Assembly: GCA_016793685.1 (NCBI GenBank)
Contig: JAEULX010000141.1
Span: 1-6,957 of the forward strand
DNA length: 6,957 nucleotides
From: Bradyrhizobiaceae bacterium
GTDB lineage: Bacteria; Pseudomonadota; Alphaproteobacteria; Rhizobiales; Xanthobacteraceae
Direction: 5' to 3'
How positions within the stretch are numbered: the stretch's first letter is position 1; each line of letters opens with the position of its first letter. The position numbers and the translations under genes were made by a program. The notes under the pieces are model-generated. The model had not been told where the DNA came from. It ran no database searches and worked only from the letters and a program-made list of their open reading frames with translations. Shown here piece by piece: positions 6,170-6,957 of the stretch.

Positions 6170-6223
6170 GCCCTGGCCCCAACAACGGTCTGTTTACCAC
6201 AAGGGAAGCAACGCCGGCGGGGA

Positions 6224-6957
6224 TCAGGTCCGCTCGGTCTTCCCCGCCTTGTCGCGATCATACCACCAGGTCTCCGGGATGCCGCGCGCGTAGCGCGGTT
6301 TGGTCGCAGGCCGGCCGAACACGTCCCAACAGGCGATCCAATGGGAGGCCTTGTACCAATGGGGAACCCAGTAGCGCCCCGCGCGGATCACGCGGTCGAG
6401 CGCACGCGCGGCCGTCACAAGCTCGGCCCGCGTGTTCGCTGCGATCACCGCGTCGACCAGCGCATCGATCGCCGGATCGGCTATGCCGGCAAGATTATAC
6501 GAGCCCTTCGTGGACGCGGCCTGCGACGAGAAATACGAGCGCAGCGTTTCGCCGGGAAGGGTTGAGAAGCTGAAGCGCTGCACCGTCAGATCGAAGTCGA
6601 AATCATTGACCCGCGCGCGGTACTGCACCGGATCGACCATGCGCAGCGAGGCGTCGATGCCGAGCAGGTTGAGGTTCTTGATGAACAGCATGTGATGCGG
6701 CTGGAAGGTCGGCTCGTCGATCAGGAATTCGATCGTCACCCGCTTGCCGCGCGCATCGACGAGCCGTCCGTTCTTGATCGGAAACTCCGCCTCTTTGAGC
6801 AGTTGCGCCGCCTTGCGCAACAGCGCGCGATCCTGACCGGAGCCGTCCGATACCGGCGGCACGAACGGCTCGCCGAATACTTCATCCGGAACCCGTCCGC
6901 GAAACGGCTCCAGCAGGGCGAGTTCTTCGCTGCTCGGGGGGCCTTTCGCCATCATGT
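6224..6957 (-). CDS. yejA: Peptide ABC transporter substrate-binding protein YejA (C-terminal part)
   Basis: These 244 codons are the C-terminal ~40% of a family 5 extracellular solute-binding protein; E. coli YejA has about 604 residues. The frame is open to the right edge, so the double ATG at 6950-6955 is internal. Visible family features, counted from that ATG, are the G-P-P-S-S-E-E-L-A-L-L-E-P-F segment near the start, F-D-F-D-L-T-V (119-125), L-P-G-E (133-136), Y-N-L-A-G-I-A-D-P-A-I-D (153-164), A-L-D-R-V-I (185-190), Y-W-V-P-H-W-Y (195-201) and a final P-E-T-W-W (228-232). In the periplasm the protein captures peptides and delivers them to YejBE. Assignment to YejA rather than a generic dipeptide-binding protein rests on these motifs and on the adjacent yejBEF genes. 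Its signal peptide, start and promoter are outside the window. The stop is 174 bases before yejB. Confidence 0.93.
   Translation of the reverse strand, partial: MMAKGPPSSEELALLEPFRGRVPDEVFGEPFVPPVSDGSGQDRALLRKAAQLLKEAEFPIKNGRLVDARGKRVTIEFLIDEPTFQPHHMLFIKNLNLLGIDASLRMVDPVQYRARVNDFDFDLTVQRFSFSTLPGETLRSYFSSQAASTKGSYNLAGIADPAIDALVDAVIAANTRAELVTAARALDRVIRAGRYWVPHWYKASHWIACWDVFGRPATKPRYARGIPETWWYDRDKAGKTERT

Larger units (their letters stand above)
6050..6223. other. yejA-yejB intergenic region
   Basis: This 174-base stretch is the only sizeable non-coding segment in the window. Reading with the operon, it holds the tandem 12-mer, a candidate promoter, two tiny ATG frames and the yejB ribosome binding site. 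I see no GC-rich stem followed by a T-run, so there is no evidence of an intrinsic terminator that would split yejA from yejBEF. Gaps after the binding-protein gene of ABC operons often let that protein be made in excess, by mRNA processing or partial termination. That role is an inference here. Confidence 0.6.

Noticed and set aside
6065..6200. An intrinsic terminator or riboswitch in the yejA-yejB gap
   Set aside because: I found no GC-rich stem with a following T-run and no recognisable riboswitch core. The tandem 12-mer is a direct, not inverted, repeat.
6048..6293. Plus-strand 81-codon frame across the yejA-yejB gap
   Set aside because: It overlaps the end of yejA and the start of yejB on the opposite strand, with no ribosome binding site or recognisable motif.

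Overview
The window is GC-rich and strongly strand-asymmetric. It looks like a chromosomal segment of an alphaproteobacterium, most likely a member of the Rhizobiales/Hyphomicrobiales close to the Bradyrhizobium/Xanthobacteraceae group. That placement rests on base composition, on protein texture (Arg/Ala-rich termini, E-I-P-A-G Nudix proteins, SH3-NlpC/P60 proteins) and on gene content; no ribosomal RNA or other marker gene is present. I see no mobile elements, tRNAs, CRISPR arrays or phage genes.

Six of the seven genes lie on the minus strand, read from high to low coordinates. The order is yejA (substrate-binding protein, C-terminal part only, cut by the right edge), a 174-base gap, yejB (permease), yejE (permease), yejF (double ATPase), a Nudix hydrolase and a DsbA-like thiol oxidoreductase. 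From yejB onward the genes are packed very tightly: spacings are 1, 6 and 11 bases, and the Nudix stop overlaps the first possible dsbA-like start (the more likely start begins 5 bases past the stop). This predicts one polycistronic transcript with translational coupling. At the left end a plus-strand NlpC/P60 cell-wall peptidase gene, lacking its 5' end, converges on the operon. Its TGA and the TGA of the dsbA-like gene abut to form one palindromic TGATCA.

The core is a complete YejABEF-type peptide ABC importer apart from the N-terminal part of YejA. In enterobacteria this system imports microcin C and other peptides. In Brucella and Sinorhizobium it has been linked to tolerance of host antimicrobial peptides. 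The two extra genes suggest, by inference only, a unit combining peptide uptake, periplasmic disulfide formation and nucleotide housekeeping. The YejE here carries an extracytoplasmic segment with two cysteines, which gives a concrete but untested possible link to the DsbA-like protein.

The region is mostly ordinary, well-conserved chromosome. The points most worth a second look are: the unusual yejA-yejB gap (tandem 12-mer, a possible internal promoter and a 9-codon leader ORF ending one base before yejB); the cysteine-bearing insert of YejE; the C-terminal cysteine pair of the DsbA-like protein; the N-terminal extension of YejF; and the back-to-back convergent stops. I found no convincing evidence of an undescribed system.
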